NCBI GenBank assembly: GCA_021029095.1
Contig: JAJOHG010000123.1
Coordinates: 20,047-84,046 of the forward strand
Source of the DNA: Phellopilus nigrolimitatus
Lineage: Eukaryota; Basidiomycota; Agaricomycetes; Hymenochaetales; Hymenochaetaceae
Direction of reading: 5' to 3'
Length of the DNA: 64,000 bases
A model generated the notes under the pieces. It was not told the DNA's origin. It was given only the letters and a program-made list of their open reading frames with translations, and made no database searches. This document shows, in pieces, positions 33,920 to 45,436 of the stretch. The first letter of the stretch is position 1, and every line of letters starts with the position of its first letter. Position numbers and translations under genes: made by a program.

Positions 33920-34971
33920 GAACCTCCTGGCTGGAATACCGGCGAAAGGTAAGACATACGGTATTAACTGAACACCTAAACTGCTGTGCCATACTGATGA
34001 TTTACTGCTGATCAGAACTCTCGAGATATTCCAAGTCTCGCCCGAGGAACGTCTGAAGAGCCGCTTTACACGTACCAGACAGAACCTGATCCCGTGATGA
34101 GATCAGTGGATGTTGCAAGGTTGAGTGGCGACGTATTGGCAGTCTCCATATTGGGCACGCTTCTCGTGACATTCTGGAGAGAAGACCGCACCGTCGTAAT
34201 CCTTGATGTGTGTAACCACATCTCATGAAAGGCGAGAGTTAAAATGGACTGGTTCTTTGCTTTCCGCAGTGTTTCTTCGAAGACGTACACTTGGTGGATG
34301 GCTATATCATTGGCGTGTTACAGCACTATCCGGATAGGTCAATCATTGCCATTTCCCTTTCGTCCATACGTAACATCCGGCCTAGTGCCTCTGGCTCGCG
34401 CGTGGCGCAGGTTCTGACTCTCGGGCGTGATATTCCTTATTCCAGCTGCCTCATCCCGCAGACATCGAGACTTTACTAAGATAGTGCAAAGTTGTCCATC
34501 TGCACCTTCCATTGGAAGCCCGAAGCGGGACGAAAACGAAAAGGCATCCATATCACCTTGTCGGTGGAGATAAATGAGAACCATGGTGCTTGTCCTACCG
34601 TGGATTCTTTCCTCTTGGATATACCTACAGATACAGCCGGTGTGTCCGAATTTGGGTCAAATGACCACCTTCCATCCATCACGCACCTTGAGCGTCCGGG
34701 GACTATGATTTTGTATCAACGCCCTAGCTTGTACAGTAACATGAGCCGACCTTCGCAGGCTGGCTCGATGGTGATCGAGTTCTACGCTGATTACGAATGG
34801 GGAAAACGCCCAAATGAGTGGATACTCGCTACTGTCTCTTGCGGGGAAGAAGTGGCGTGCCGCACACTCGAAATGCCGCACGCTCGCAATGCAAAAGTGG
34901 AGTTCTACAGCGGAGCACTCTGCTTTGTGATGAAGAATCATAAATCCATTGTCATTCAATACTTTGACTGA
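33920..34971 (+). pseudogene. F-box/propeller-like family B7, 5'-truncated pseudogene
   Basis: Only the last ~29 bases of exon 2 remain (to 33948). They are followed by intron 2 (33949-34015), exon 3 (34016-34207) and exon 4 (34270-34971). Exon 3 is 192 nt against 193 in B5, having lost one C of CCCC, so it is frameshifted. Exon 4 has an in-frame TAA at 34477-34479 but is otherwise open to VVIQYFD. F-box, linker and WD-like blade are absent. Intron 2 (67 bp) is identical to that of B5, so the truncated copy is recent or has been converted. Confidence 0.85.
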
Positions 34972-35510
34972 AGCTTCGTTGTTGTGTGTATATTGCTATC
35001 CTCATATTTCTCACATCCCATATCGATTTTTCTCTCTTTTGCGTCGCACGGACAAACTCGTTGTTTACTTTTGGACTATGATCAGATTATTGTGTCTTTT
35101 ATTCACAGGACATCCTTGCACTTCCCCACCGCGCTCTGCCTATTATGCGTGCTCTAGCCAGTTTGTAATAGTTGCACTGATCTGTTTCCTTTGCATGCAG
35201 GAATCAGGATGCCAATAACGACGGACTTTAATCAGGGCTCGAGACGGCCAGGAGTACATGAATTTTGCAATCTAAGTAAATACAAACACAATGGCGAACA
35301 AAGCCGATGCCGGTGACGACCATGCAAACCACAAACCAAAGAGAGATATTTTGCCAAGACGGAGGTGAAACAAATGTAGTAAGTACAGTGGACCAGAGCG
35401 AAGCAAAATACACAAAGCAGATACACGCGTACAGTGACCCCAAAACTTTTTTTTTTTTTTCAAAAAAGAGCCTGCCGTGCAGCACGATCACGGTCTCAGT
35501 GCTATGTGCA
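34972..35510. other. intergenic between B7 and the right arm
   Basis: B7 3' sequence followed by the right arm's terminal segment. A run of 14 T at 35447-35460 precedes the end of the Ser/Pro-rich gene. No gene seen. Confidence 0.5.
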
Positions 35511-36755
35511 TCAGTGGCGTGGCGACATAGCACCGGAGGAGACCGAGTCGAAATCTGCGTCCCAGCTGCCTTCGCTAGAGCCCTCACTGGAGTTATCGCT
35601 CAGATCGTCGGGCCTGTCTGGTTCACTGTCGGCTACCGAGGACGCGTCGCCTGTGTTCCCGGCGGGCTCGAGCGACTCGGTGGAGTCCGTATGGAAAGAG
35701 CCGTTCTCGGAGAGCGCCATGGAGTCGGAGAACGGCGAGTTGAATTGTGTGTTCTCCGGGGAGAGGAACTCGGTTGGCGGGGACATGGCTGTATTAAAGG
35801 AGCTCTCCGAGGACGTCCGTGTGCTGGGCATGGACGGGGCGACGACGGTCGGGCTCTCTAAAGTTTGAGATGGTAGGAGAGTAGAGGATGAAGCCATGTG
35901 ATGAATCGGATACGCTGGGCTATCCGGAGGTGAAGACTGTTGAAGAAGCGGCAACGGGGTTAAGCGCCCAGCTTGAGACGCTGGGCTCTCAGACGCCGAG
36001 GGCGTGGGTAACTGAACACGCGGCGACATGGCGATAGGTGAGTCCACGCGCGATGCGTCGAGGGCCCTGTGCAGCTGCGTCGGGGACGGCTGCGGAGACG
36101 GCTGCGGAGACGTGGTAGCCGACGAGCCTAGAGAGAACGGCGAGTTCGGAGATGGCGGAGATGCAGGACGAGACGCAGGAGCTGGCGGCTCCGCTGCATC
36201 CCAGGGGTTGTGTGACTCCGGCGCAGGGATATCTACGGCAGCAGGCACCTCTGGTTCGTTCGGGATATCTGCAGACGGCTGTGCATTATATGTAATTAAT
36301 TTATATCCGATCTTGTAAATGCGAGGAAGCAACCCACCCCGTCTATCAAAGTAGACTGCGACGATTCGTCTGGCTCGACCCAAAATCGCCTCCGCCTCGG
36401 CTGAGTGCCAGGCGTCACGTCTCTAAAGGTGCGGCTCGTGCTCGATCTGAAATCACTCAAAGGGATCGACGGGCCAGCACCTGTATCTGGCGTATCGTGG
36501 TCATCGTCGCTATCATCGTCGCTATCTCTGTCCTTGTGTGCGGTATGCGGCGGCGCGGGTTCCCGTTTGCGCGCACCCGCACGTCTGCCATCTGTCTGAG
36601 AATCAGAAGAGGCCTGTGCTCGTGTATCAGATAAAATTAATAATGGCCATAAACGTTCGACGTAGAGAGTAATCGGACAGATGTATGCTTACCACTATGA
36701 GCACGACGACGATGGCCACGACAATGATGATGCCAAATAATATGCGCCCGGGCAT
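35511..36755 (-). CDS. Ser/Pro-rich single-pass membrane protein, right-arm copy
   Basis: Exons 36755-36693, 36613-36338 and 36278-35511 give 368 residues. The protein opens with a TM helix (GIIIVVAIVVVLIV) directly after MPGRILF. A charged segment with an Asp-rich run (SDDDSDDDHD) and RRRRFWVEPDESSQS follows. The remainder is a 250-residue Ser/Pro/Thr-rich, probably disordered tail. Compared with the left-arm copy, 11 bases are missing just before the TM helix. Upstream exons encoding the CCYTF-like ectodomain are thus out of frame, and translation would have to start at the ATG at 36755. The tail is longer and more complete than in the left copy. Function unknown; topology suggests an inner-facing phosphorylatable tail. 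Confidence 0.65.
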
Positions 36756-37447
36756 CGTTTCGGACACTAGAAAGACGACAAGTAGAGTGATCCAACTAGT
36801 AGTGGTTGGAGGAAAACGTGTAGCAGCACTGCAGGACACATATAGCACGTTCAAGCTCCGCTCCCTTTCGGGATGTATGCACTTATTCAGACTCTGCATG
36901 CATATATTCGCATCTAGCTGGACAAATTTCAAACATCACAGAAGCTGTATAAGGATGGGCGCCTCGTTTTCCGATGAATTGGGAAGAGGATCTGTCAGCA
37001 CATCTGACAGCCAATAGGAAGGATGCAATCAGTCGGATCAATTTGTCAACGTAACCGGCATGAGCGGCAAACTCATCAGGCTCGGCTAAGCCCACCGTAT
37101 TTGGGTTATGTATACACTGGGAATTCATTTCAGCAACTTGCCAAAAAAAAAAGACATTCAGAAATCGCGACCGCCATCGTTAAATGAGATTGCTGTGGTT
37201 TGTTGAAGCGTGAAACAAAGGAGTAGAAAGTAATACGATAGACGAGTCTAAGACGACAGTAAAAGTCAGAAATGAGTCAGCTTCAAAAAAATTCGCGTTT
37301 TGGTTGGCGTCGTGACTCGTCGCGTCGGTGACACCACGCGTTGCCTCCGGCCTTTGCCTCGAACGGCCTGTCCCCGCCGACAACGACAGCCAGCGAACGG
37401 GACCATCGGGAAATGTGCAGCGGCTAGCGAACCTGCCTGGAGCCGTC
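36756..37447. other. divergent intergenic region, right arm
   Basis: Counterpart of 7206-7715. It still contains the out-of-frame remnant of the CCYTF exon near 36830-36790. Confidence 0.5.
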
Positions 37448-39266
37448 ATGTTGACGATGGACAAAAAAACAAGCCCGGCGCCCGGCGACACCATACCTGG
37501 CCTCGACGCGCGTATCGGGCCGTGGCTCGTCGCGACGCTCCTCCACTCCGTCGAGACGGGCATCATCATCGGGCAGGCCATCACGTTCCTGTCGTACACC
37601 AGCGCACGCGCCCCCGGGAGGTCGCGGGGCGTGCGCGAACGGCGCCTCGTGAAGACCGTCGCGCTGTTCGTGCTCCTCATCGCGGTCCTGCAGACGTCCT
37701 CGAGCGTGTGGAACTCGTGGGACACGCTCGTGCGGAATTTCGGGAATGCGTACGAGGCGATCCAGGTGAGCTGGGTGATGAAGTCGCAGCAGATGATTGT
37801 GAGCACGCCCGCTATCGATCCGTTTTTTATATCCCATAATGCTGGATTTCGTTCTTACAGAACGTACTGCTGGCGGTACCCGTGCAAGCATTTCTCATCT
37901 GGCGATGTTGGCTGGTACGAGCTCTGGTCAGATCGTACGAAATTATACCTATTTACAGTTTTAACAGACGATGAACCGCAACCCCTACATACTCGTTCGT
38001 TTTTTCTTCCCTCCCCTACAACTTCAAGTCGTTGACTTTCCGATGCAGTCTGGTCTAATAACGCTCGTGCTTGCTTCCCTCGCGATGTCTACCTATGTCA
38101 CTTTCCGCATTTTTAAGGGCATGTCGGAGATCGTCTCGGAGGTATCCTCCGAGCTTCTAATCGTTAATCCATATGACCCTTTTTGTGAGTACGGGGTGTA
38201 GAATATCGCTCCCGTGTATGCTTGCTGACTTTTCCGACATGCTTGTACAGATATCTTATCGTTGATTCTCCCGACCAGTATGTACACAACTGGTCATTGA
38301 TATAATACCTGACACTTATAACTCTCCTAGTGCTGGACGTCTTGCTGACTGGAATATGTAGGTTGTAGCTTAAACTGGGACCCTAGTCGAAAACTGATTC
38401 CACCTGATTCGAAGTGTTTACCTATTTCTTCCGTTCTCGGAATATTGTTATATCCCGCCACTTCCGCAAAGTTCGTCTAACTACCTCCGAAACGGCTTCT
38501 TGCAAGTAAATCGTCTGAACCCGTCTCGGCAAACTGCAGATCCTGTCCTCGCTCATGGTCGTCATCTGGGAGGCCGCGCTCCCGCCCTGCGTGTGCTCGA
38601 TAATCACGACCATCATGTATTTCGACAAGCGGCAGTCGTCCTTCTGGAACCTGATGTTCCAGGAGGTGCTGGGCCAGCTGTACGTGATCAGCTTCTTCGT
38701 CACGGTGTACGTTCCCCACTCCGCCCCTCTGCAGCCTCCGCGCGCCGTACTCAGCGCAAGCGCCTTTTATTTATTTATTAATTAAAAGAAACGGCTTCTT
38801 GGGCGTCAAGCACAGCGACACCCGCAACAGTCATGCGACGCCCCTGAGCCCGAGCTGGGGCTTTTCCGGGGTCGAAGTCACGGAGTGTGGGTGGAAGCGT
38901 GAGAGGGAGCTCGAGCGCGGCGTGCAGGGCGGGCCGTCGATGGATCCCAGCGTGGCTGTTGATGTGAGCGCGCCTTTCCGTTTCCGTTCCTTTTCTTTTC
39001 ACACTCCGTCCTTATTCCTAACGGCGACCTTTACACTCCAGGCACAGACGGCGCACGGGCCCGATCACGCCGTCCCAGGCCTCGCCTTCGCGCGCTCGCG
39101 CTCGCCGCGCTCTCCGCGGCGGTCGCGCAACTCGCACTACCGCGTCGAGATGCCGGTCTCCGTGCTCGCGCCCGGCTGGGTGGGCATTGGCACGGACACG
39201 GAGGGTGCCGACACGAAGGGGCTGGGCGAGGGCAGCTGCGATGAGGACAGCCGCGAGCCGAAGTGA
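37448..39266 (+). CDS. DUF6534-type multi-pass membrane protein, right-arm copy
   Basis: Exon 1 (37448-37798) encodes IGPWLVATLLHSVE and GIIIGQAITFLSY, the typical first helices. Exon 2 (37861-37914) encodes a helix ending FLIWRCWL. Exon 3 (37968-37994), exon 4 (38049-38184) and a later segment near 38540-38710 add three more helices, the last with CSIITTIMYFD and LGQLYVISFF. The C-terminal tail (NGFLGVKHSD onward) spans about 38793-38963 and 39042-39266. The joins between 38185 and 38540 are unclear, and the usual loop exon is not convincing, so this copy may also be damaged. DUF6534 members are fungal membrane proteins of unknown function, common in Agaricomycetes; the assignment is from pattern memory. 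A second possible start is the in-frame ATG at 37457. Confidence 0.55.
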
Positions 39267-39743
39267 GACTCCCCGGTGCGCGTTTGGGAAGAAGGGGCTT
39301 GTAAGGTGGTACGCAGGATTAGTGTGGTCATGATATTCTTATATGTATATATGGACAGAGCCTTGACTCGGTTTGCGTTTTCGGTGCCCAGCCGGAACTG
39401 CGACGAGCTTTTGTTGTTGTTGATTATATTAGCAGTGGTTCCCAACTTTGCGACGGCATATATGCATGTCATGCTGCTAGTTGATTTCAGCCTCTTTTGT
39501 AGTTCCTTTACGGAGGGGCAAGAAGGAAATAAACGGAACAAGACGACACAGCGTCAAAAACGCAGCCTTGTAGCAACCGGAGTAAAAAAAGACTCGAAGT
39601 AATTGGTATTAAGAGAAAACAAAGACTAGGAGATAAAAGCCGATGAAAGGCACGATATAGTATACCCCGATCCCCTCTAAAGAAAGGTGGAAAATCAGAA
39701 TAGGCGGACTCACAAAATGAACATACATACGAGGTCAGAGCAT
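39267..39743. other. convergent 3' intergenic region, right arm
   Basis: Mirror of 4899-5586, about 200 bases shorter. No gene seen. Confidence 0.55.
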
Positions 39744-41324
39744 TCAGCCCACCCAAACGACCTCCATGGTCGGAAAAGAGGCTCGAAGCTCTTCCTCTCC
39801 TACGAGCGGGCACCCAATGACCTCGAATTTCTCGATTTGCACGCCATCATCGAAAAGATCTTTTCGAACTTTCTCAAGAAATGAGCATTTCATTCCGTCA
39901 CAGTTGCGAAAACGAAGAGTACGGAGTCGAGGAGCCTCGGCCTCGTAGTCACCCATGTAGTCCATCCAATACATGTCCAATATATGCCCGGGCGCCTCGA
40001 GCCAGATGCTCTCCAGAACGAAGTAGAATGGTGCTGAAAACCAATTTGTATTTGGAATCCGGACCCTGAAATTGAAGATTGAGAATTTTGAGCGTCGAAA
40101 TTTGGTGCACCGGTGCTAGGAGATCGTCACGTCGCGACGAGGGGCTATAGTCAGTCTCGAAGTCTACTCGACTTGGATAAACAATGGATAATGTCATTTC
40201 CACGAGATTCGGTGGATGAATAGCGTCGAGAACGCGTTCTGCAAACGATATCCATGTTAGACCAATGACATGGAGCTGATAGCAAGTGATGGCGGAATTT
40301 CCAAGACTTGCACCTCCGCCGCCGTCGTCGTCATTGTCCATGTCTTCTTCAATGTCGACAAGCTCGATCTTCAGAGTCTTCAGCGAGGTTAGCCCTGCTA
40401 AAAACCGCACAAGACTATCAACAGGGAAACTAAGCGTGAATTTGAGATGGCAAAAAGATAAATGTTTCCCGAAAACAAGATTTGGCACGAAGTCGGTGAC
40501 CTGGAGGCGTTTTATATTCTCAAATGACCAGGAGCCATATAATTTTCCAAATTGGAAGTAGCCGCGATAGCCAATAGATAGATCCTCGAGGATAGGCATG
40601 TGTACCTTTGAATGGTTAATCTGAATGAGGGAGGCTGAGGAATTGTCAAGGTCTTCGATAACAAGCTTTTTAAGCCGCATGCTTAGCGAGAAGATAAGAT
40701 CCACACGCTTATTCCAGTCTTCAATCCCACGTTTCAAGAAAATGCTGGCAGTAAGGGACCGAGTGCCACTCCTGTTTGCCAGAGACGCGATTTGCTCGGA
40801 ATCCATGCGCGTGTGAAGGTCGTAACTCGCCCAAATGAGAGGCGACGACAGCATCGCTTGTCTGAATTGCGAGTTGACCTGGGACAGCTCCAATGCTTCT
40901 TTCAATGTTGGTGTGGTCCCAGCCAGTATCTCCGGGATAATCTCAAAGGGAAGGATGCCTATGCCACTCTTAAGCCCCGCCCGAGCCATACGATGCTCGA
41001 AGGTCACAGTTTTCTCTTCCAGTGAGCGCGCCAAAATCTGAAGCGCGTGAAGCATGTTCTTTGACCGTTCGTGAGTTCTTTTTACGTTCTGAACGGTCGA
41101 ATCATCGTAAACGTCTTTTAAAGAGTCGAGACTCGAATTCCTGCGGTAAAACGTCGTTTATGGGTGTTAGGCTGTCGACAGAGCGTGAGCGCAACTCACT
41201 GTTCTTCCATAATTTCCTTCCATATATGATCTGCATGTGCGATCCCATCCGCAGCTTGGTTACCCTCCAAGAGAGCTAGTAATTTGGACAAATCTTTCCC
41301 GTCGAAGATCGAATCAGAAGACAT
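39744..41324 (-). pseudogene. F-box family A3 (right-arm partner of A1), frameshifted
   Basis: Exon 1 (41324-41200, IWKEIMEEQ at its end) and exon 2 from 41140 match A1 through the F-box (ILPFEIIPEIL, QVNSQFRQ) and most of the LRR-like region. Near 40015 the copy lacks 11 bases present in A1 (the ATGCCCCATGGG region). The first frame therefore ends at 39949, and the last ~78 codons continue in another frame from 39980 to 39744 with normal family sequence (LRTLRFRNCDGM). A truncated protein of about 430 residues with an intact F-box could still be made. The second-frame tail is still open, suggesting the deletion is recent. Confidence 0.8.
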
Positions 41325-41986
41325 CGTCAACGAAGCGCGTGCCTTCCCTCAAGTTTCAGCGCTTGACGATATCTACCTTTGAGCAGAAATTACTATCCAG
41401 CTTCAAACTGGAATACGACAGGAACAATACTGACCTCGAATATCGACAGAAAGGAATGTGAAGGACTCGGATGAGAGATCAGTCCCGGACGAGTCGACAC
41501 GGGCAGTGACTGTGACTGTTTCGCGACGCTCGACTGTAGCGTTTACGTTATCTTATTCTGTCTTCTGCGCACAACTTGGGTCTTCTAATGACACGTAAAT
41601 GCAAGTAATATAATGCGGAAAGTTTTTCCGTGTATATTAACAGCCATGAAGAAAGCGTGAGTGATTCCGTACACCAACTTACGATAAAGGCCGGAGGACA
41701 CCAAAGGTGTCGTACTGAGTCCTGACTCATATACGCAAGTTCTACACAAGCAAGCACGCAGTGTAGATTGTGGAGGTAGTTAGACGGGCGCCAAATCAAG
41801 GACCGAAACACCGAAACAATAGGTAAATCGATGGGCAGCATGGCTTTTCGACATTCGAGAAAGGGTAAGACAAGAAGAGCAGACGAAACGAAGTGACGGA
41901 ACGGCAAGAGCTGGACTCTTATCAGTAAGAAATCAGTAAGAAAGAGAAAGGCGAAACAACTGAGAACTTGACTTAGGTATGCGTGG
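41325..41986. other. right-arm outer end and A4 3' flank
   Basis: 41325-41540 is family A 5' flank, the mirror of 3060-3291, and marks the outer limit of the right arm. 41590-41986 resembles the A2 3' flank (inverted 11390 region). No gene seen. Confidence 0.6.
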
Positions 41987-43248
41987 CTATTTACATATAT
42001 TGTCTTTTATTGATTTTTCGGTCGTCATCGAGCCCGAGCCCTTAAAAAAGAAATGAAAAAGGAGAAGGACTTGGTTTGTCTGCGGCCAGATGTCTACGTC
42101 CTTTTCACAGAAATTGGGATAAACAACGAAGAATGACATCTCAACGGTGTTCGGCGGAAAGATAGTGCGAAGGACACGCCTTGCGAACATGATCGATATT
42201 TTACCGATGACATGGAAAGAATACGAGGTGATGCTGGAAATGTCGACACCTGCATGTTCTTCGATGCCGCCGTCATAGCCTGCTTCTGAGATATCGACGA
42301 GCTCGATTTTCAGATCTTTCAACGATAGAGATCCTATGAAACGTAGAAGACATTCAACATCGAACATCCGGGTGAATTTGATATGGCAATAAGATAAATA
42401 TTGCCCGAAAACAGGCTTCGGGATGAAGTTCGTGACCTTGAGGCGTTTCGCATTCTTGTGTGACCATGAAGCATAGACATGTGCAAAGTTTGAGTTGCTT
42501 CGACAGCGAATGGATAGATCCTCAAGAATAGGCATGTCTAATCGGCCGTCTCGAGTGCAGGAAAGTTCGCAAATATCTTCGATTACGAGTTTTTTAAGTC
42601 GCGTTCTTAACGAGAGGATGCGATACACGCACTGATACCAGTCGGTAATCGTATGGCGTGAAGAAATGCAGGCTGAAAGGGATAGGGTGCCACTCCTGTT
42701 TGCAAGAAACACGATCTGTTCGGAACTCATGCGCGTGTGAAGGCCGTAACTCGCCCAGATGCGAGGCGACGACAGCATCGCTTGTCTGAATTGCGAGCTG
42801 ATATGTGCCATTTTCACTGCCTCCATGAGTGTTGGCCTGGTACTGACTAGTATATTCGAGATAATGTTGTAGGGAAGAATGCCTATGCCATGCTTGATCC
42901 CCGCACGGTCCATGCGGTGCTCGAGATCCACGTTACATTCTTCCAAGGAGCGCGTCAAGGCCCGAAGCACGCGAAGCATGTTCCTAGGGCGTCTATGAGT
43001 ACTCTTCATGCTCTCAACGGTCAATCTATCGTAACCGTCTCCCAGAGAGTCGAGATCCGAGTCCCTGCAGCAAAGACCCGATCCTGAATGTCAGATTGTT
43101 GGCGGAGCCAGAATACGACGTACTGCACTTCGGCCAGTTTCCTCCATATTTGACTAGGATATATGCTCCCATCTCCCACTGGTGTAGCTGATAGGAAAGC
43201 CAGCAGGTCGGAGAAGCTTTTGCCTTCAACAGTTGACTCGGAAAACAT
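41987..43248 (-). CDS. F-box protein A4, C-terminally shortened
   Basis: Exons 43248-43124 and 43064-41987 encode 400 residues. The leader ends IWRKLAEVQ at the phase-2 intron typical of the family. The F-box (ILPYNIISNIL, HISSQFRQ) and the first LRR-like part (ILEDLSI, LKDLKIELVDI) are intact. After VVYPN the family sequence stops and is replaced by a short unrelated tail (LLLFHFFFKG) ending about 115 residues early. This may be a truncated but functional adaptor with a smaller substrate domain, or a decaying copy. No other damage was found. Confidence 0.75.
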
Positions 43249-44108
43249 CCTCGTCAACGAAATATGCGACGCGAGTGCTCACTCGAGTTCGTGCGTTTGA
43301 GAGAGTCTATAACCTCGTAGCAAGAGTAATTGCTTTTCACTAACTAACGAAGACAAGGACGTCTCGACTTCAAATAGTGACTGGAAGACGTCGGGACAGC
43401 ATAGACGTGAACTCAAAACCCTGTCTGTGGCTTTGGCGCCGGGAAAACCAAATAGGCAAAAACAAAGCCAAACTAAACAAAGCCAAACTCGGTCGATATT
43501 CTCTGTATCAATGAAATTCTCGTCTTCGCCACTCGTCTGATTTCACTATGCTCGATCTATACCGGGATAGACCCTCTCATAATGCTGAAGGATGTCGACG
43601 AACTCACCCCATGTTCTCACCTTCAGGATCGATACGAAAGGACGGACACGCGTTGAAGGCTGCAATATGTGAAGGGTATCCGGTGTAGTTTGTGAAGTAA
43701 GAAAGAAGCTCTTGTTACGGCTCAGCGCTCAGGTGTACGCTGACTTTCAAGACACGTTCTTCCACCGAACCAATCGATCTGAAGTTAGCCACACCTAGTC
43801 CTCGAGGCAGCCTCGCGCATTCCATTGTCGTTGAGTCTTATATTCCGGTTTGAATTTAGATCTTTGGATTCTTCCTGAATACGGAAGCCGTTCTGCAAAG
43901 GTACTTTTCTTCGCGCGGCGAGTATATATCTACTCTGTACATTCACTCGAACCAGTTCGCACTCATCAGTGCGGTATCGATGAAGAAGGTATGTACGCCT
44001 CAGCTTCTCTTCGCGCGACCGATGATTGATTCGGATTGTCAAAATTAACCCAACCGCATTTTGAACACATACTCGTTGTGCTTTCCTAGTCCAATTCAAC
44101 CTCTGTCT
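43249..44108. other. intergenic, no gene seen
   Basis: 860 bases between two minus-strand genes with only short open frames and no recognisable domain or repeat. Confidence 0.5.
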
Positions 44109-45436
44109 TCAACAACGATCCAAGGTTTCCAATAAATAACACCATAACGCGATGGTACGTTCGTTTTCGTTCGCACCATTGCTTCCTGCATAGTATAACG
44201 AACGTAGGAAGGGCATATGGGATACATAGCGCGGTAAGCTTTGAACGCATGTTTGAAGATAAAAAGTTGCGATGCTATTGCCATCCATGATACGGAACAG
44301 ACACGCTGCGCGAACTAGATGGCACGGCCAAGCTGGTCGTTGTTCGCGGTCGCAGACGTTTCGAGCGATCTGAACGCACGCGCGCTTTCGTAGAAATGGA
44401 TGATATTGACGATGCTCTGCAATGAGTTCGCTATCAGCGATCGATCGAACGAGACTAATCTTAAGACGTACATCAGCATGCTCCTCCACTCCGTGACATC
44501 CCTCCTCGTTCTTTGCGTTCTCCAGGCCCTCTGCCAATGCCATCATACGCTCTAGGGATTCTGGGCGGGCTACTCTATCTCCCGCATTGTTGATTAACTC
44601 ATACAAGGCGCGGATGTATCCCTCGTGTTGGCGATGCTCAAAGAGAAACTCTGCGGCAAGGGCGATATCGGTGCAATCAGCCACCTTGGCGCGAAGAAGC
44701 ATACCAAGGAGCCTCGCGACCGCGAACCCTGCGTTCTGTGACGCATCGCCGCTGAAGGTGAGTGTCTCCTGGTCCGACTGTCAAAGACATGTTAGATGGC
44801 GAGAGGAGGAGAGGTGGGATGCATGCTCACCGGGTCCCAGACGCGGAAGAAGTGGCTGGAGGCCGCTGAACGGATTTGGGCGGCCGCTTCCAGGTAGTTG
44901 AGTCTTGGGAGACTCTTCAACCAGGTGCGGACGACTTTGATGAAACGGTCGACGTCGTGGTAGCTCGCTACTCCCTGCAGGAGATTCACGGCGGTATCCA
45001 CGGAGGTGACGTCGTACGCGTCCCATCGAGAAAGTGGAGATGCTGGCGCATCCCCTGTACTGTTGTTAACTCTTTGCAGGGAAGGCGAACTGCCTCCCCT
45101 GCTAGAAAGGTTTAGGGTGTGACTAGTCCGTTTGAATCGACTATTGTCAACACGTCCCGATGAGCGTAAACTCGATCCCGACGAGTCGGTGAGCTGGGAA
45201 GTCGGTGATGTAGGCAACACCGAACTGGAACTCGAGCTCTTTGTGGACGGTTCCGGAGAAGAGAACTTGTCGAGGCCGGCCAGACGCTCGTAATATGCGG
45301 AGAGATCCCGACATTCCGCAGCGAGTGTGTTCCTTCGTTCGCTGGTGAATACCGGACGCGTCTTTGGAAGCGCAGGCGTGCCGCCGCTGGAGGACTCCGA
45401 ACGCGAGCGACTGCGCGAGCGCCCGAAGAGAGGCAT
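44109..45436 (-). CDS. hypothetical protein D, Ser-rich N-terminus and helical C-terminus
   Basis: Two exons, 45436-44831 and 44777-44109, joined by a 53-bp GTGAGC...ACAG intron, give 424 residues. The start MPLFGRSRSRSRSES has an Arg-Ser run. Residues up to about 140 are Ser/Pro-rich and probably disordered. Then comes an amphipathic helical region (AVNLLQGVASYHDVDRF, LNYLEAAAQIRS) that crosses the exon junction and continues with LAAEFLFEHRQHEGYIRALY. The last ~100 residues look less structured, and the 3' end may be mis-modelled. No family recognised. A degraded second copy lies at 56270-57070, so the gene took part in the duplications that spread family A. Confidence 0.6.

Noticed and set aside
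11986..34971. B genes as NLR-type or incompatibility genes
   Set aside because: No NACHT or NB-ARC P-loop is present. The N-terminal motif is an F-box split by an intron and the remainder is propeller-like.
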